Under the pieces are notes generated by a model. That model saw only the letters and a program-made list of their open reading frames with translations, was not told where the DNA came from and searched no databases. DNA of 64,000 bases from Bifidobacterium polysaccharolyticum (GTDB taxonomy: Bacteria > Actinomycetota > Actinomycetes > Actinomycetales > Bifidobacteriaceae). This document shows positions 9,391 to 18,761 of this stretch, in pieces (the first letter of the stretch is position 1; each line of letters begins with the position of its first letter). The translations under genes and the position numbers were made by a program. The stretch is from the NCBI RefSeq assembly GCF_016101585.1, contig NZ_JACFQG010000005.1:1-64000 (forward strand). Reading direction: 5' to 3'.

Positions 9391-12300
9391 CTAGTCCACC
9401 GACTTAAGAGCCTCGAGCATGTCCACGTGCTTGAGCTTGTTGTTGACCATCCAGCCCAGGCCGGCCGTGATGACGGTGATCATGACCAGGGGCACGACGA
9501 AGGCCACCCAGCTGATGGAGGGGTCAAAGAGGACGTTGTCCGGAGGGACGGTGGTGATGATGTAGTGGTGCAGCCAGGCCCCGAACCCGTACCCGGCCAG
9601 GACGCCGATAGCCGATAGGAGGATGGTCTCCCGGTAGATGTACATGGTCACCTCGCGGTCGTAGAAGCCCAGCACCTTGATGGTGCTCAGCTCGCGGATC
9701 CGCTCCTCCACGTTCAGGTTGGTCAGATTGTAGAGGATGACCAGGGCCAGCAGGGTGGCCACGATGATCAGCACCTGCATGATCATGTTCAGGGACGTGA
9801 CCACGGTGTCGATCTGGCTCATCAGAGTCGTGTTTTGCACCACTCCCTGGATCCCGTCGATCCGCATGAAGGAGGCGGCCTGTCTTCTGGTGTTCTCCGC
9901 GCTGGAGTCCTTGAAGGTGACCAGGTGGGCGTTGGGCGAGAAGTCCTGGTGGAAGACGGTCCTGTAAGCCGATGGGCTCATGAAGATGAAGTGCCCCAGG
10001 TACATCTCGCAGATGCCATCCACCCGCATGGTTCTGTTCCTGCCACCTGAATCCTGCAGGGTGATCCTGTCGCCGGTCCTGGTCCCCGTCAGCTGGGCGA
10101 TCCGTTCGGACAGGATCACACCGTCGCCCTTGAGGTTCAGGGGCTTGTGCCCAGACCGGGTGTTTATGCGGATGAAGTCGTCCAGGTGCTCGGCGCTGGC
10201 CGGCGCGATCATGGTGATGGACTGCTTGTCGGCGTTGTGGCCGGCCGTCTTGCTCATCTCCTCGTAGCGCACGTTCAGGGAACGGCTCACATCGGGCTGT
10301 TCCAGCCGTTTTTTGATGGATTGACGCTGGTCGGTGGTTGCCTGGCTGTTCTCGGCAGCAATCAGGTCGTAGCGAATGACTTGGCCGAATTGGTGCTCGT
10401 TGATGGCCGAGATGGACCCCTGCACACCGAACCCGGCCATCAGGAGAGCCACTGACCCGCAGACACCGAAGATGGTCATCAGCATCCGTTGCTTGTAACG
10501 GAAGATGTTCCGGGCGGTGACCTTGTGGGTGAAGTTGAGCCTGTTCCATATCAGGGGGATGCGCTCCAGGAAGATTTTCGATCCGGCGCTGGGGGGCTTG
10601 GGCAGGAGGAGGGCCGACGGCTTCTCGCGCAGCTCCCGCCAGGCGCTCAGGAAGGCCGGAACCACGGCGCTCAGGAAGGCCAGCAGGCAGGCCAGGAGAG
10701 TTATGGGCAGGTGGAAGCCGTAGTGGATGGGCGGCATGTCGAAGGCATGGGCATAGGCCTGGTAGACGATCCAGGGTAGGAGGGTGTGGCCGGTGATGAT
10801 ACCCAGAAGCGCGCCCAGGGCGGAAGCCGCTCCGCCATAAACCAGGAACTTGGCCATGACATCCCGGTCCCTGTAGCCCAGGGCCTTGAGCGTTCCGGCG
10901 TTGATCCGCTCCTCGTCTACGAAACGCGTCATGGTGGTGAAGGTGACCAGGGCAGCAACCAAATACATAAAGTAGGGGAAGACCTTGGCCAGCGAGTCCA
11001 CGATGAAGGAGACGGATGCGTAGACCTTGTAGCCCTCTGAGCCGGGCGCTTCACGGCGTGAGTCCAGGGCGTAGACCGGCTTTTCCAGACGGCTCAGCTG
11101 ATCGGCCGCCTGGTTCAGCTTCTTCTGGGAGTCGTCGATCTTCTTCTGGGCGTCCGGGCTCTCCCTGTTGAACTTGTCCAGTTTGGTCTGGTATTCCGCG
11201 GTTTTCTGATCCAGGGTGGCCTGGGCCTGGTCGATCTGCCCCTGGGCCGAGGCGCGGCTGCTGGCCAGTTGCTGCCGGGCCTGGGCTATCTTGGTCTTGC
11301 CTTGACCCAGCTGAGCTGAGGCTTGGTCAAGCTGTGCCTTGCCCTGGGCCAGTTGGCGCTCGCCCTCCGCAACTTTGGTCCTTGCCTGGGCCAGCTCCCG
11401 GCGCTTTGCGTCCAGGGTCTGCTGGTTGGTCGCAACCTGGGCCATGCCGGGTGTGTACTGGTTGGTCATGAAGGCATTGCGGCCCGCCTTGGCCTTGGCC
11501 GCCAGGGCGTCGATTTGCGGCGATTGCCGGTTGAGCTCGGTCAGCTGCGCCTGTAGATCGGCCTTCTTGTGGTTGAGCTCCTCCTGCTGCTGGGGGGTCA
11601 GCCCGGATGTGGCCAGTTGGGTGTCGATGGTCTGAATGAGGCCGGTGACCTGTGCAATGCCCTGTCTGCATTGCTTCTGCGCTTCCTGGGCCTGGGCCAC
11701 AGCCTGGTCGGCCTGGGCCTTGCCACCCTCCAGCTGCTGGCGGGAACCATCAAGCTTGGCCTGCCCCTGGTCGATGGCCTGCTGCCCGCGATCTGCCTGC
11801 TGCCTGCCCTGGGCCACCTGGCTGGCGGAGGACTGGTACTGCTTCTGCTTTCGGGCCAGCTCGGCCGAGCTCAGGTCTATCTCCTGCTGTCCTTGGTCGA
11901 TGGCCGCCTGGGCCTGTACCGTCTTGGCGGCCAGTTGGTTCTTTGCGGACTGGATGCTCTGGCCACCCCGGTCCAGATCCTTCCTGGCCTGGTCCAGCTG
12001 CTGCCGGTTTCCCTCAAGTTTGTCTCTGGACTGGTTCACCTGGTCCTGCCCCTGGTCCAGCTTCTTCTTTAGGGGGGCCTTGATGGCGTTCAGCCTGGCG
12101 GCGGGGCGTCCTGACAGGATCCGGTTCAGGTCGTCCTTGTGGGTTTGCAGGGCCTGGATGTACTGGTCGGAATAGTGGTCCCTGATCCGATCCAGATCCT
12201 TGAAGGTCAGGCGGGCGATCATGTACTCGTCCGAGTCGAAGGCCTTTGGCGTGGTCACTGCGTAGGAGTCCAGGGATCCGGATCCGGCTGTGGAGGGGCC

Positions 12301-12858
12301 CATGTTGACCTTGCTCAGGATCTCGGTCGACCTGACCGTGCCCACCACGTGCAGCCTGTGGTGCTTCAAGACCTTCCTGCCCAGCTGGTCAGCCTTTTCG
12401 TCCACCTGGATGCTGCTGCCGATGGGGTGGCTCTCACCCAGGGCCGTGTCGACCGCTATCTGGTCGGGTCTGGTCGGCATGGATCCATCGACCAGCTCAT
12501 AGGTGGAGATCCGGTCGGGGGCGGAGTAGATGCGCAGGCTCTTGTCGGTGCCCTTGAGCACCACATCTTTCAGATATCCGTATTCGATTCCCGAGTTGCC
12601 GGGGGCGGTGTCGATGGCATCCCGATCCTCCTGGTCCAGCCCGTAGCTGCTGATGACCATCAGGTCGGCCAGATGGTGGTTGGACAGGTAGGAGTTGCCG
12701 GCCTGCCGCATGTCCGGTCCGGTCACGCTCAGTCCGACCAGGGCGAAGGAGCCCAGCGCCACCAGGCAGACGATGGAGATGAACCGTCCCAGGGACTTAC
12801 GCAGGGAGACCCGGATGTCGTGCCAGAGCACCTTCCTGACGGGCCGCATCCTCACCAC
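9391..12858 (-). CDS. FtsX-like ABC permease with long extracellular coiled coil
   Basis: A 1155-residue permease with two FtsX domains. One helix is near residue 30 (ISIVCLVALGSFALVGLSV). From about 275 to 595 the extracellular part is a Gln/Lys/Ala-rich coiled coil with no Pro until near its end and a repeated pattern such as QGQQEIDLSSAEL and GKAQLDQASAQLGQGK. Then come three FtsX helices (DEERINAGTLKALGYRD between them), a second helix/extracellular block, and three final helices with EERIRELSTIKVLGFYDREV. The start overlaps the stop of the ATPase gene by 7 bases (GTG 12858; ATG 12849 is an alternative with a better-spaced GGAG). This long-coiled-coil architecture is found in Gram-positive permeases thought to reach through the wall. 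Confidence 0.92.
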   Translation of the reverse strand: MVRMRPVRKVLWHDIRVSLRKSLGRFISIVCLVALGSFALVGLSVTGPDMRQAGNSYLSNHHLADLMVISSYGLDQEDRDAIDTAPGNSGIEYGYLKDVVLKGTDKSLRIYSAPDRISTYELVDGSMPTRPDQIAVDTALGESHPIGSSIQVDEKADQLGRKVLKHHRLHVVGTVRSTEILSKVNMGPSTAGSGSLDSYAVTTPKAFDSDEYMIARLTFKDLDRIRDHYSDQYIQALQTHKDDLNRILSGRPAARLNAIKAPLKKKLDQGQDQVNQSRDKLEGNRQQLDQARKDLDRGGQSIQSAKNQLAAKTVQAQAAIDQGQQEIDLSSAELARKQKQYQSSASQVAQGRQQADRGQQAIDQGQAKLDGSRQQLEGGKAQADQAVAQAQEAQKQCRQGIAQVTGLIQTIDTQLATSGLTPQQQEELNHKKADLQAQLTELNRQSPQIDALAAKAKAGRNAFMTNQYTPGMAQVATNQQTLDAKRRELAQARTKVAEGERQLAQGKAQLDQASAQLGQGKTKIAQARQQLASSRASAQGQIDQAQATLDQKTAEYQTKLDKFNRESPDAQKKIDDSQKKLNQAADQLSRLEKPVYALDSRREAPGSEGYKVYASVSFIVDSLAKVFPYFMYLVAALVTFTTMTRFVDEERINAGTLKALGYRDRDVMAKFLVYGGAASALGALLGIITGHTLLPWIVYQAYAHAFDMPPIHYGFHLPITLLACLLAFLSAVVPAFLSAWRELREKPSALLLPKPPSAGSKIFLERIPLIWNRLNFTHKVTARNIFRYKQRMLMTIFGVCGSVALLMAGFGVQGSISAINEHQFGQVIRYDLIAAENSQATTDQRQSIKKRLEQPDVSRSLNVRYEEMSKTAGHNADKQSITMIAPASAEHLDDFIRINTRSGHKPLNLKGDGVILSERIAQLTGTRTGDRITLQDSGGRNRTMRVDGICEMYLGHFIFMSPSAYRTVFHQDFSPNAHLVTFKDSSAENTRRQAASFMRIDGIQGVVQNTTLMSQIDTVVTSLNMIMQVLIIVATLLALVILYNLTNLNVEERIRELSTIKVLGFYDREVTMYIYRETILLSAIGVLAGYGFGAWLHHYIITTVPPDNVLFDPSISWVAFVVPLVMITVITAGLGWMVNNKLKHVDMLEALKSVD

Positions 12859-13556
12859 TCCACGTTTTCGATGTCTTCAGGGCTGTCATTGGTCTGCACG
12901 GCCTGGACCCGGGCGTCGTGCATGCGGATGACCCTGTCGGCGATGGGGGCGATGGCCGCGTTGTGGGTGACGATGACCACGGTGGCGCCCTTCTTGCGGC
13001 ACTGGTCCTGGAGGATGCGCAGCACCTGTTTGCCGGTCCGGTAGTCCAGGGCTCCGGTGGGTTCATCACAGAGCAGGATCTTGGGGTTCTTGGCCACGGC
13101 CCGGGCGATGGCCACCCGCTGCTGCTCGCCGCCGGAAAGCTGGGCGGGGAAGTTGTCGATCCGGTCGCCCAGGCCCACGTCGACCAGGGTCTGGACCGGG
13201 TCTGCGGCATTGTCCACGATCTCCGAGGCCAGTTCCACATTCTCCCTGGCGGTCAGGTTGGCCACCAGGTTGTAGAACTGGAAGACGAAGCCCACGTCGT
13301 AGCGGCGGTAGGTGGTCAGCTGCCGGGCGTCGTAGCCGGCGATGTCCTTTCCGTCCACGATCACCTGGCCCTCGTTGCAGGTGTCCATGCCGCCCAGAAT
13401 GTTCAGCACGGTCGACTTGCCCGCTCCCGAGGCTCCGAGGATGACCACCAGCTCGCCCTTCTCGATAGAGAAGGTGACGGCATTGTTGGCCACGATGGTC
13501 GTCTCGCCGGTCACATACCGTTTCGTCTCTCCGATGACGTCGATATAGCCCATCAT
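12852..13556 (-). CDS. LolD/MacB-type ABC ATPase, partner of the downstream permease
   Basis: A 234-residue stand-alone ATPase. Walker A is [16 protein letters not shown], signature [15 protein letters not shown], Walker [13 protein letters not shown], and the H-loop is VIVTHN. The sequence places it with the LolD/FtsE-like family that energises FtsX-type permeases. Its stop codon overlaps the start of the coiled-coil permease gene, so the two are translationally coupled and almost certainly form one transporter. The start is one of two adjacent ATGs (13556 or 13553) behind a GAGAGGG; the frame is open back to 13694 but a TATACAGT that could be a -10 box lies inside that extension, which argues for the short form. 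Confidence 0.93.
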   Translation of the reverse strand: MMGYIDVIGETKRYVTGETTIVANNAVTFSIEKGELVVILGASGAGKSTVLNILGGMDTCNEGQVIVDGKDIAGYDARQLTTYRRYDVGFVFQFYNLVANLTARENVELASEIVDNAADPVQTLVDVGLGDRIDNFPAQLSGGEQQRVAIARAVAKNPKILLCDEPTGALDYRTGKQVLRILQDQCRKKGATVVIVTHNAAIAPIADRVIRMHDARVQAVQTNDSPEDIENVEW

Positions 13557-13717
13557 GCCCTCTCGTAACCCTGACCGTGCGGCGGGGCCGTCCGACGCAA
13601 GGGACGCCCTCCTGATGCTCTGTTCCCCACTACTGTATACGTTCGCGGGGTCCGGAGCATAGGAGAACCGCCTGCCGGGCGGCGACATGTTCACCGACTT
13701 TGCAAGGGCTCAGAGAC

Positions 13718-15169
13718 TTAAAGGGCTTGCAAGAGGTTGCCTAGTTTGCGGCTGTCCCTGACCGGCCTGCCCTGGCGGAAGGTGATGAACCGCTGGCAGG
13801 TCTGGGCCAGGAACTCCTGGTCGTGCGAGATGACGATCACCATGACCCCCAGGGAGCGCATGTAGCGGATCATCCCGGTCACCTGGTTCATGTGGAGCAG
13901 GTCCAGACCGCTGGTGGGCTCGTCCAGAACCACCAGGCGCTTGCCCGACAGTATGGCGGCCGCAATGGCCACCCGTTGCTTTTCCCCGCCGGAGAGGGTG
14001 TTGGGGTGCCGGCCCAGGAGACGCTCCAGGTCCAGCTTTCGCGCCACCTCCTTGAAGAGGTCGGTCCGTTTGGCCCCAAGGAGCATCTCGCCCTCCACGG
14101 TCTCGCTGAAGAGCTGGTAGTTGACATCCTGAAAGACCATGTAGGAGTCCTCGACACGCTCCCTGACGGTCTGCTTGGTCCCATTCAGGCTGATTTCCGA
14201 CCTGTCGCCAGGTTTGAGCAGTCCGGTCAGGACCGAGGCGAAGGTGCTCTTGCCGGCACCGTTGCGGCCGATGATGCCGGTGATGTCGTCGCTGGACAGG
14301 GTCAGGTCGTCCACATCCAGGGCAGGAGGCTGGTCGTGATGGTAGGCATAGGTCAGGTTCCTGACCCGGAGCAGGTCGGGGGTCTTCTCGCTGATGACCC
14401 TGGCTGGGGCGCTCGCGTCCTGGCCCGCATCCAGGGTCAAGGCTCGTAGCCCCATGGCCTGACGACTCGGGCCATCCAGCTCCCTCATAGCGGCTGGAGT
14501 CAGATGCTCTGTCAGCCCGCCGTCCTTCATGACCAGGAAGTCGTCGGCCAGGCCGTTCAGGTAGTAGAGGCGGTGCTCGATCAGGACCATGGTCAGGCCC
14601 CGGTCCTTCAAGCGGCCCAGGATCTGCGCCAGGCCGGCCACTGCTTCGACGTCCAGGTTGCCGGAGGGCTCGTCCATGACCAGGATCTGCGGGTCCATCA
14701 TGCAGGAGGATGCGATGGCGATCATCTGCTTCTCACCCCCGGAAAGGGAAAAGATGTCCCGGTCCATGAGCGGGGCGATGCCGAAGAGGTCAGCCAACTG
14801 GTCTATACGCTCCCGGATGGCCTCCGGCTGGACCCCGGTGTTCTCCAGGGGGAAGGCCAGCTCGCTGCGGACGTCGGTGGTGAAGAACTGGGTCTTGGGA
14901 TTCTGGAAGACCGACCCTACCTGTTCCGAAAGCCGGTAGATGGGCCGGGCCGTGGTGGGTTCGCCCCCGATCAGGCACTCCCCCTCCAGCTTGCCCTCGT
15001 AGAGCTCGGGAATCAGGCCGTTGATGACCCTGGACAGGGTGGTCTTGCCGCAACCGCTCGGTCCGGTGACCACGGTCAGCCGGCCCGGTCCCATCCGGCA
15101 GGAGACCTCCTTGAGGGATGGCTGGCTGGCACCTTCGTAGGTGAAGCTAAGCCTGGAACATTGCAACAT
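13718..15169 (-). CDS. ECF transporter, double ATP-binding subunit (EcfA-EcfA' fusion)
   Basis: A 483-residue protein with two complete ATPase domains. Domain 1 has Walker A GPSGCGKTTLSRV, LSGGEKQMIAIA and LVMDEPSGNLD; domain 2 (from about residue 265) has GRNGAGKSTFASVL, LSGGEKQRVAIAAA and VVLDEPTSGLD. This is the YkoD/CbiO-like layout of energy-coupling-factor transporters in which both A subunits are fused. The chosen ATG (15169) overlaps the end of the EcfT gene by 23 bases, which implies translational coupling; the frame is open back to 15235 but that part is inside EcfT. It is the last gene of the three-gene ECF unit. Confidence 0.94.
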   Translation of the reverse strand: MLQCSRLSFTYEGASQPSLKEVSCRMGPGRLTVVTGPSGCGKTTLSRVINGLIPELYEGKLEGECLIGGEPTTARPIYRLSEQVGSVFQNPKTQFFTTDVRSELAFPLENTGVQPEAIRERIDQLADLFGIAPLMDRDIFSLSGGEKQMIAIASSCMMDPQILVMDEPSGNLDVEAVAGLAQILGRLKDRGLTMVLIEHRLYYLNGLADDFLVMKDGGLTEHLTPAAMRELDGPSRQAMGLRALTLDAGQDASAPARVISEKTPDLLRVRNLTYAYHHDQPPALDVDDLTLSSDDITGIIGRNGAGKSTFASVLTGLLKPGDRSEISLNGTKQTVRERVEDSYMVFQDVNYQLFSETVEGEMLLGAKRTDLFKEVARKLDLERLLGRHPNTLSGGEKQRVAIAAAILSGKRLVVLDEPTSGLDLLHMNQVTGMIRYMRSLGVMVIVISHDQEFLAQTCQRFITFRQGRPVRDSRKLGNLLQAL

Positions 15170-15845
15170 AGGCTCCACATCCCATAAGGACCAGACCCAG
15201 GGCACACATGAGCGCATCCAGTCTGGTGAAGGCAATCCGTTGGATGGAGGTCTTGGGTCCGGGGTCGCCGATCCCCCTGGTCAGGGCGGCCGAGGTCAGG
15301 TCGGAGGCCACATTGGTGGCGTTGTTGAGCAGGGGAACGTAGATGTACTCCATGGTTCGCATCGGATGCCGTACCATGTCCCCGGTGGTGACCGCGATCC
15401 CCCTGAACTTCATGGCCCGTCTGATCTGGGCATAGTCGTGCCTGACGGTCGGGAAGAAGCGGAAGAGGACGCTGACAGGGATGACCAGCCACTGGGGGGC
15501 ATGAATCTTGCGCAGCAGGTAGACCAGCTCCGAGACCTTGGTGGTGCCCATCATGAAGGCCGCCACCAGCACCAGGGGGAGGATCCTGCCCACGCCGACG
15601 AAGAGGAAGAGCAGATAATGCCCCGGCAGATTCTCGGGGAAGACCATGGCCAGGGAGGCGCCCAGGGCGAAGACCAGGCAGACCAGAAGCCAGGCCTGGC
15701 CCTTCCTGATCCTGCCCACGATGACCTGGAAGCTGCAGAAGTAGATGTTGATGGCCAGAACCAGGGGGGTGGGCAGAGTGACAAAGATCAGGGCGTTGGC
15801 GAAGATAACCAGCAGGAATCTGGTGTAGATGGAAATGGGCGTCAT
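15147..15845 (-). CDS. ECF transporter T component (CbiQ family)
   Basis: A 232-residue membrane protein. Several hydrophobic helices occupy residues about 15-140, and the cytoplasmic coupling helices carry the CbiQ signature pair, here RRAMKFRGIA (the A-R-G-like motif that contacts the ATPase groove) and later TSAALTRGIGDP. T components hold the S subunit and transmit ATP hydrolysis. Its start overlaps the stop of the S-component gene by four bases and its end overlaps the ATPase gene, so all three are one coupled unit. Confidence 0.93.
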   Translation of the reverse strand: MTPISIYTRFLLVIFANALIFVTLPTPLVLAINIYFCSFQVIVGRIRKGQAWLLVCLVFALGASLAMVFPENLPGHYLLFLFVGVGRILPLVLVAAFMMGTTKVSELVYLLRKIHAPQWLVIPVSVLFRFFPTVRHDYAQIRRAMKFRGIAVTTGDMVRHPMRTMEYIYVPLLNNATNVASDLTSAALTRGIGDPGPKTSIQRIAFTRLDALMCALGLVLMGCGAYVAMFQA

Positions 15846-16450
15846 TGCTTGGCGGGAATCCGGTTGAAATGCCGGTCAACGATCCGGGCGCCTATCCATG
15901 CTCCAAGCAGAGCGCCGACCAGGGTAGCCAGAATGCAGACCAGGAAGGTGGCTCCGGTGATGGGCGCGAAGACTCCGTCGATGTACTCCTGGCTCTTGCC
16001 TCGACGAACCAGGCTGGCCACGTAGGCGTCCTTCATGAACCAAAGGGGAAGCACGGGACCGGTGCAGCCGAAGGTGAGGATGACGTAGCTCAGGTAACGG
16101 GCCAGGTTGGGACGGCTCTCCCTTAGCGAGGACTGAACCAGATCAGCCAGCAGGCCGCAGAAGGCGTAGGGGATGAAGGAGAGGGCGAAGTGGCCGAAGA
16201 CCAGCAGGAAGAGGCCCATGATGACGCCGACGATGGTGATGGCCCCGAACCTGGGCACGCGGCGGATCATCAGCATGTAGACCGGGCCGGAGACCAGCCC
16301 CACCACAGCGGGGATGAAGAGGGAGGACAGGCCGGGCATGACCAGGCCAGCCAGGAAGACGGTGATGAAGTTGCCCACCGCCATACTGACGAAGTAGAGG
16401 GCCGTAAAAATGCCGACGTTGACCAGGTCTTTTGTCTTCAGTGCTTTCAT
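15842..16450 (-). CDS. ECF transporter S component, MptA / Trep_Strep family
   Basis: A 202-residue hydrophobic protein with about six membrane helices, starting MKALKTKDLVNVGIFTALYF. The N-terminal K-D-L-V-x-x-G-I-F-x-A-L-Y-F pattern, LSSLFIPAVVGLVSGPVYML and the late GATFLVCILATLVGALLGAW helix match the family called Trep_Strep (MptA-type S components). The substrate-specific S subunit of this family has no firmly known ligand. In streptococci and other Gram-positives it travels with a CbiQ protein, a double CbiO protein and two MdlB-like ABC proteins, and at least one such arrangement sits in a siderophore locus. The same five types of gene are here, in two divergent units separated by about 220 bases. 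Confidence 0.88.
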   Translation of the reverse strand: MKALKTKDLVNVGIFTALYFVSMAVGNFITVFLAGLVMPGLSSLFIPAVVGLVSGPVYMLMIRRVPRFGAITIVGVIMGLFLLVFGHFALSFIPYAFCGLLADLVQSSLRESRPNLARYLSYVILTFGCTGPVLPLWFMKDAYVASLVRRGKSQEYIDGVFAPITGATFLVCILATLVGALLGAWIGARIVDRHFNRIPAKQ

Positions 16451-16669
16451 AAAGGATCGCTCCCATCCGGGTGGCGGTCGCTCGGCCCTAGGCCATATCC
16501 GCCGATTTCAGGTTGTGCCGTCAAGTTTAGGAGGGCCGGGAGGGAAAGTAAATGATATTTTTTTATGTCTCTTGCCAGTGCTTCACAATAAGGGTATTGC
16601 CTGGCACATGAGGATTTTGTTAGTGTCCACTGAGAGGGGCGTATCAGAAAGGCGGCACGGAGGACAGGC
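16451..16669. promoter_or_regulatory. Divergent promoter region between ECF unit and ABC exporter pair
   Basis: These 219 bases separate two transcription units read outwards: the ECF genes (minus strand) and the heterodimeric ABC genes (plus strand). A T-rich patch (GATATTTTTTTATG near 16555-16568) stands out from GC-rich surroundings and is a likely promoter core. I could not find a convincing palindromic iron-box or other operator. Shared control of the two units is inference from geometry. Confidence 0.4.
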
Positions 16670-18757
16670 ATGATCAGCAAGCGACTACTTCATCTACCGG
16701 GAGCCAGGATGGGCGCCAGCCTCCTGCTGGCCCTCCTGCAGACGATCGGCGCGCTGGCGGAGGTGCTCCTCCTGCCGGTGGCCATCGCGGCTGTGGGCCG
16801 CTCTCTTGGCCTGGCTGTTCCTCATGCCCTTGCCTGGGTGCCGGATCGGCCCGGGCCTCTGGCGGTCTTGATAGGCGGGCTGATCCTGGTTCGGCTCCTG
16901 GCCCAGGCGGTCGCCAGGTCCGTCAGCGCCCGGCTGGCTGATGGGATGGGCAAGGCGCTCTCCCAGGCCCTCTACCTATCCGTGTTCGACCCCAATAGGC
17001 AGGAGGACGACCTGGGCGTTCCGGCGCAGACCCTGGCCAGGCTTTCGACCGAGGGGGTCAAGTCGGTCGTTTCCTATTTCACGGCCTATATTCCGGCCCT
17101 GGTCCAGACCGTCCTGATGCTGGCCCTGCCCCTGGCCGTCCTCCTGCCTGTCAGCCCCCTGGCTGCGGGGATCGTCGTGATCGGTATGGTGGCCCTGCCC
17201 CTGGCTTCCAAGCCCACCATGGGCGAGAACATCAAGATTCAGCTGGGTCAGCTGCGCAAGTACGACAAGGTCGGTGTCCACTTCGAGCATGCCCTGAGGG
17301 GGCTCAACACCTTGAAGATTTTCGGGGCAGACCAGCGGCAGGCCGACGACCTGGCCGAGGAGTCCGAAGGGTTCCGCCGGATCACCATGGGGGTTCTGGG
17401 CGGCCAGCTGCGCTCGCTGATCAAGGCCGACGTGGTTATCTACACCAGTCTTATTTTGGCGGTTGCAGCCACGGTCCTGATCGGGCAGGGCGGGCCCTCC
17501 CAAGTGCTGTCCTGCCTGGTTGTCGCCCTGGCTGGGGTCCGGCTCTTTGCACCTGAGCGGCAGCTGGTCTACATGATGCATTCCGGCATGGTCGCCATCA
17601 AGCAGGGCAAGGCCATTGACGATATTCTCCAGGCGCGGCAGGGGAGCGACGGGGAGTCGGCGGCTACGGGGACGACTCCTGAGTCACGCAAGAAAGTGGC
17701 GCCGGAAGAGGTTCCGGCAACGATTCCGGAAGCATCCGAGGAAGCGGCTCCGGAAGTGAGTCTCGAAGCATCTGAGGAAGCAATTCGGGAGTCTGAATCG
17801 GAATCTGCCTCGAAGCCTGCTTTGCAGCCTGCGTCGGAATCTGCTTTGGAACCTGTTTCGGATGCTGTCCAAATGCCTGCACGGACATCTGCGTCGAAAC
17901 CTGTTTTGGGTGCTGTTCAAATCCTTGCACCGGGTTCTGCCAATGCGATGAGGCAGAATACTGGTTCGGCGCGATCGAGCTCGCAGCAGGCAGATCAGAC
18001 GGATATGTCTGGCGACGATTTGCCGGGCATCAGCGCTCGCAATCTGACCTATACCTATCCTGACGGCTTCCAGGCCCTGACTGACCTGAACTTCGACCTG
18101 CCGGCCAAGGGGCATGTGGGCCTGGTCGGCGCTTCGGGCTCTGGCAAGAGCACCTTGGCGGGCCTGCTGTCCCGGCGCCTTCAGGGGTATGCCGGAGAGC
18201 TGACCATTGGCGGGCGCCAGATCAGCGATCTGCCGCGCCAGGACCTGGTCGGCCTGCAGACCGTGGTTCGGGGAACCGACCACCTCTTTACCGGGACCAT
18301 CAGATCGAATCTCGATCCGGCCGGACTGGGCTACTCGGATTGGGAGCTGCTGGACGCGTTGGATCAGGTCGGTCTGACCGGTCTGGTGCAAAGCAAGGGC
18401 GGGCTGGACGCTCACATCGATCCTGAAGGAGGCAACCTATCCGGTGGGCAGCGCCAGCGTCTGTCTATTGCCCGCGGGCTCTTGCGGCGTTCCCCTCTCT
18501 ACATCTTCGACGAGGCCACCAGCGCCGTGGACCGTGAACATGACGCCACTCTGGCTGCTCTGATGGATGCGCTGGGCAAGGAGTCCCTGGTTCTGACCAT
18601 CACCCACCGCCTGGCTGGGGTCCGCAATGCCGATTCCATCCTCTTCCTGCAGGAGGGCCGTCTGGTGGAGTGCGGCGGCTTCCGTGAATTGATGGATGCC
18701 GGGGGCGGATTTGCGGCCCAGTGGAAGGAGCAGGCCCAGTATGAGGACGGGGAGTGA
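16670..18757 (+). CDS. ABC transporter, MdlB/YbtP-like half-transporter with low-complexity linker
   Basis: A 695-residue half-transporter: membrane domain about residues 15-320, ATPase about 455-690. The ATPase has GASGSGKSTLAGLLS, LSGGQRQRLSIARGL, LYIFDEATSAVD and TITHRLAG, so all catalytic motifs are intact. Between the domains sits a roughly 120-residue tract rich in Ser, Glu, Ala and Pro with loosely repeated units (SEEAAPEVS, SEEAIRESES, ASKPALQPASESALEP), absent from ordinary members of about 570 residues. The start ATG follows GGAGGACAGG. The second half-transporter gene starts four bases after the stop, and the two should form a heterodimer. Fold similarity to YbtP/YbtQ and IrtA/B, plus the ECF neighbour, suggests import or modification-linked transport of a metallophore rather than drug export; this is inference. 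Confidence 0.9.
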   Translation: MISKRLLHLPGARMGASLLLALLQTIGALAEVLLLPVAIAAVGRSLGLAVPHALAWVPDRPGPLAVLIGGLILVRLLAQAVARSVSARLADGMGKALSQALYLSVFDPNRQEDDLGVPAQTLARLSTEGVKSVVSYFTAYIPALVQTVLMLALPLAVLLPVSPLAAGIVVIGMVALPLASKPTMGENIKIQLGQLRKYDKVGVHFEHALRGLNTLKIFGADQRQADDLAEESEGFRRITMGVLGGQLRSLIKADVVIYTSLILAVAATVLIGQGGPSQVLSCLVVALAGVRLFAPERQLVYMMHSGMVAIKQGKAIDDILQARQGSDGESAATGTTPESRKKVAPEEVPATIPEASEEAAPEVSLEASEEAIRESESESASKPALQPASESALEPVSDAVQMPARTSASKPVLGAVQILAPGSANAMRQNTGSARSSSQQADQTDMSGDDLPGISARNLTYTYPDGFQALTDLNFDLPAKGHVGLVGASGSGKSTLAGLLSRRLQGYAGELTIGGRQISDLPRQDLVGLQTVVRGTDHLFTGTIRSNLDPAGLGYSDWELLDALDQVGLTGLVQSKGGLDAHIDPEGGNLSGGQRQRLSIARGLLRRSPLYIFDEATSAVDREHDATLAALMDALGKESLVLTITHRLAGVRNADSILFLQEGRLVECGGFRELMDAGGGFAAQWKEQAQYEDGE

Positions 18758-18761
18758 CGAC

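Noticed and set aside
16451-16669. DtxR/Fur-type iron box in the divergent promoter region
   Set aside because: No TTAGGTTAGG-like or GATAATGATAATC-like palindrome is present; iron control remains only a hypothesis.
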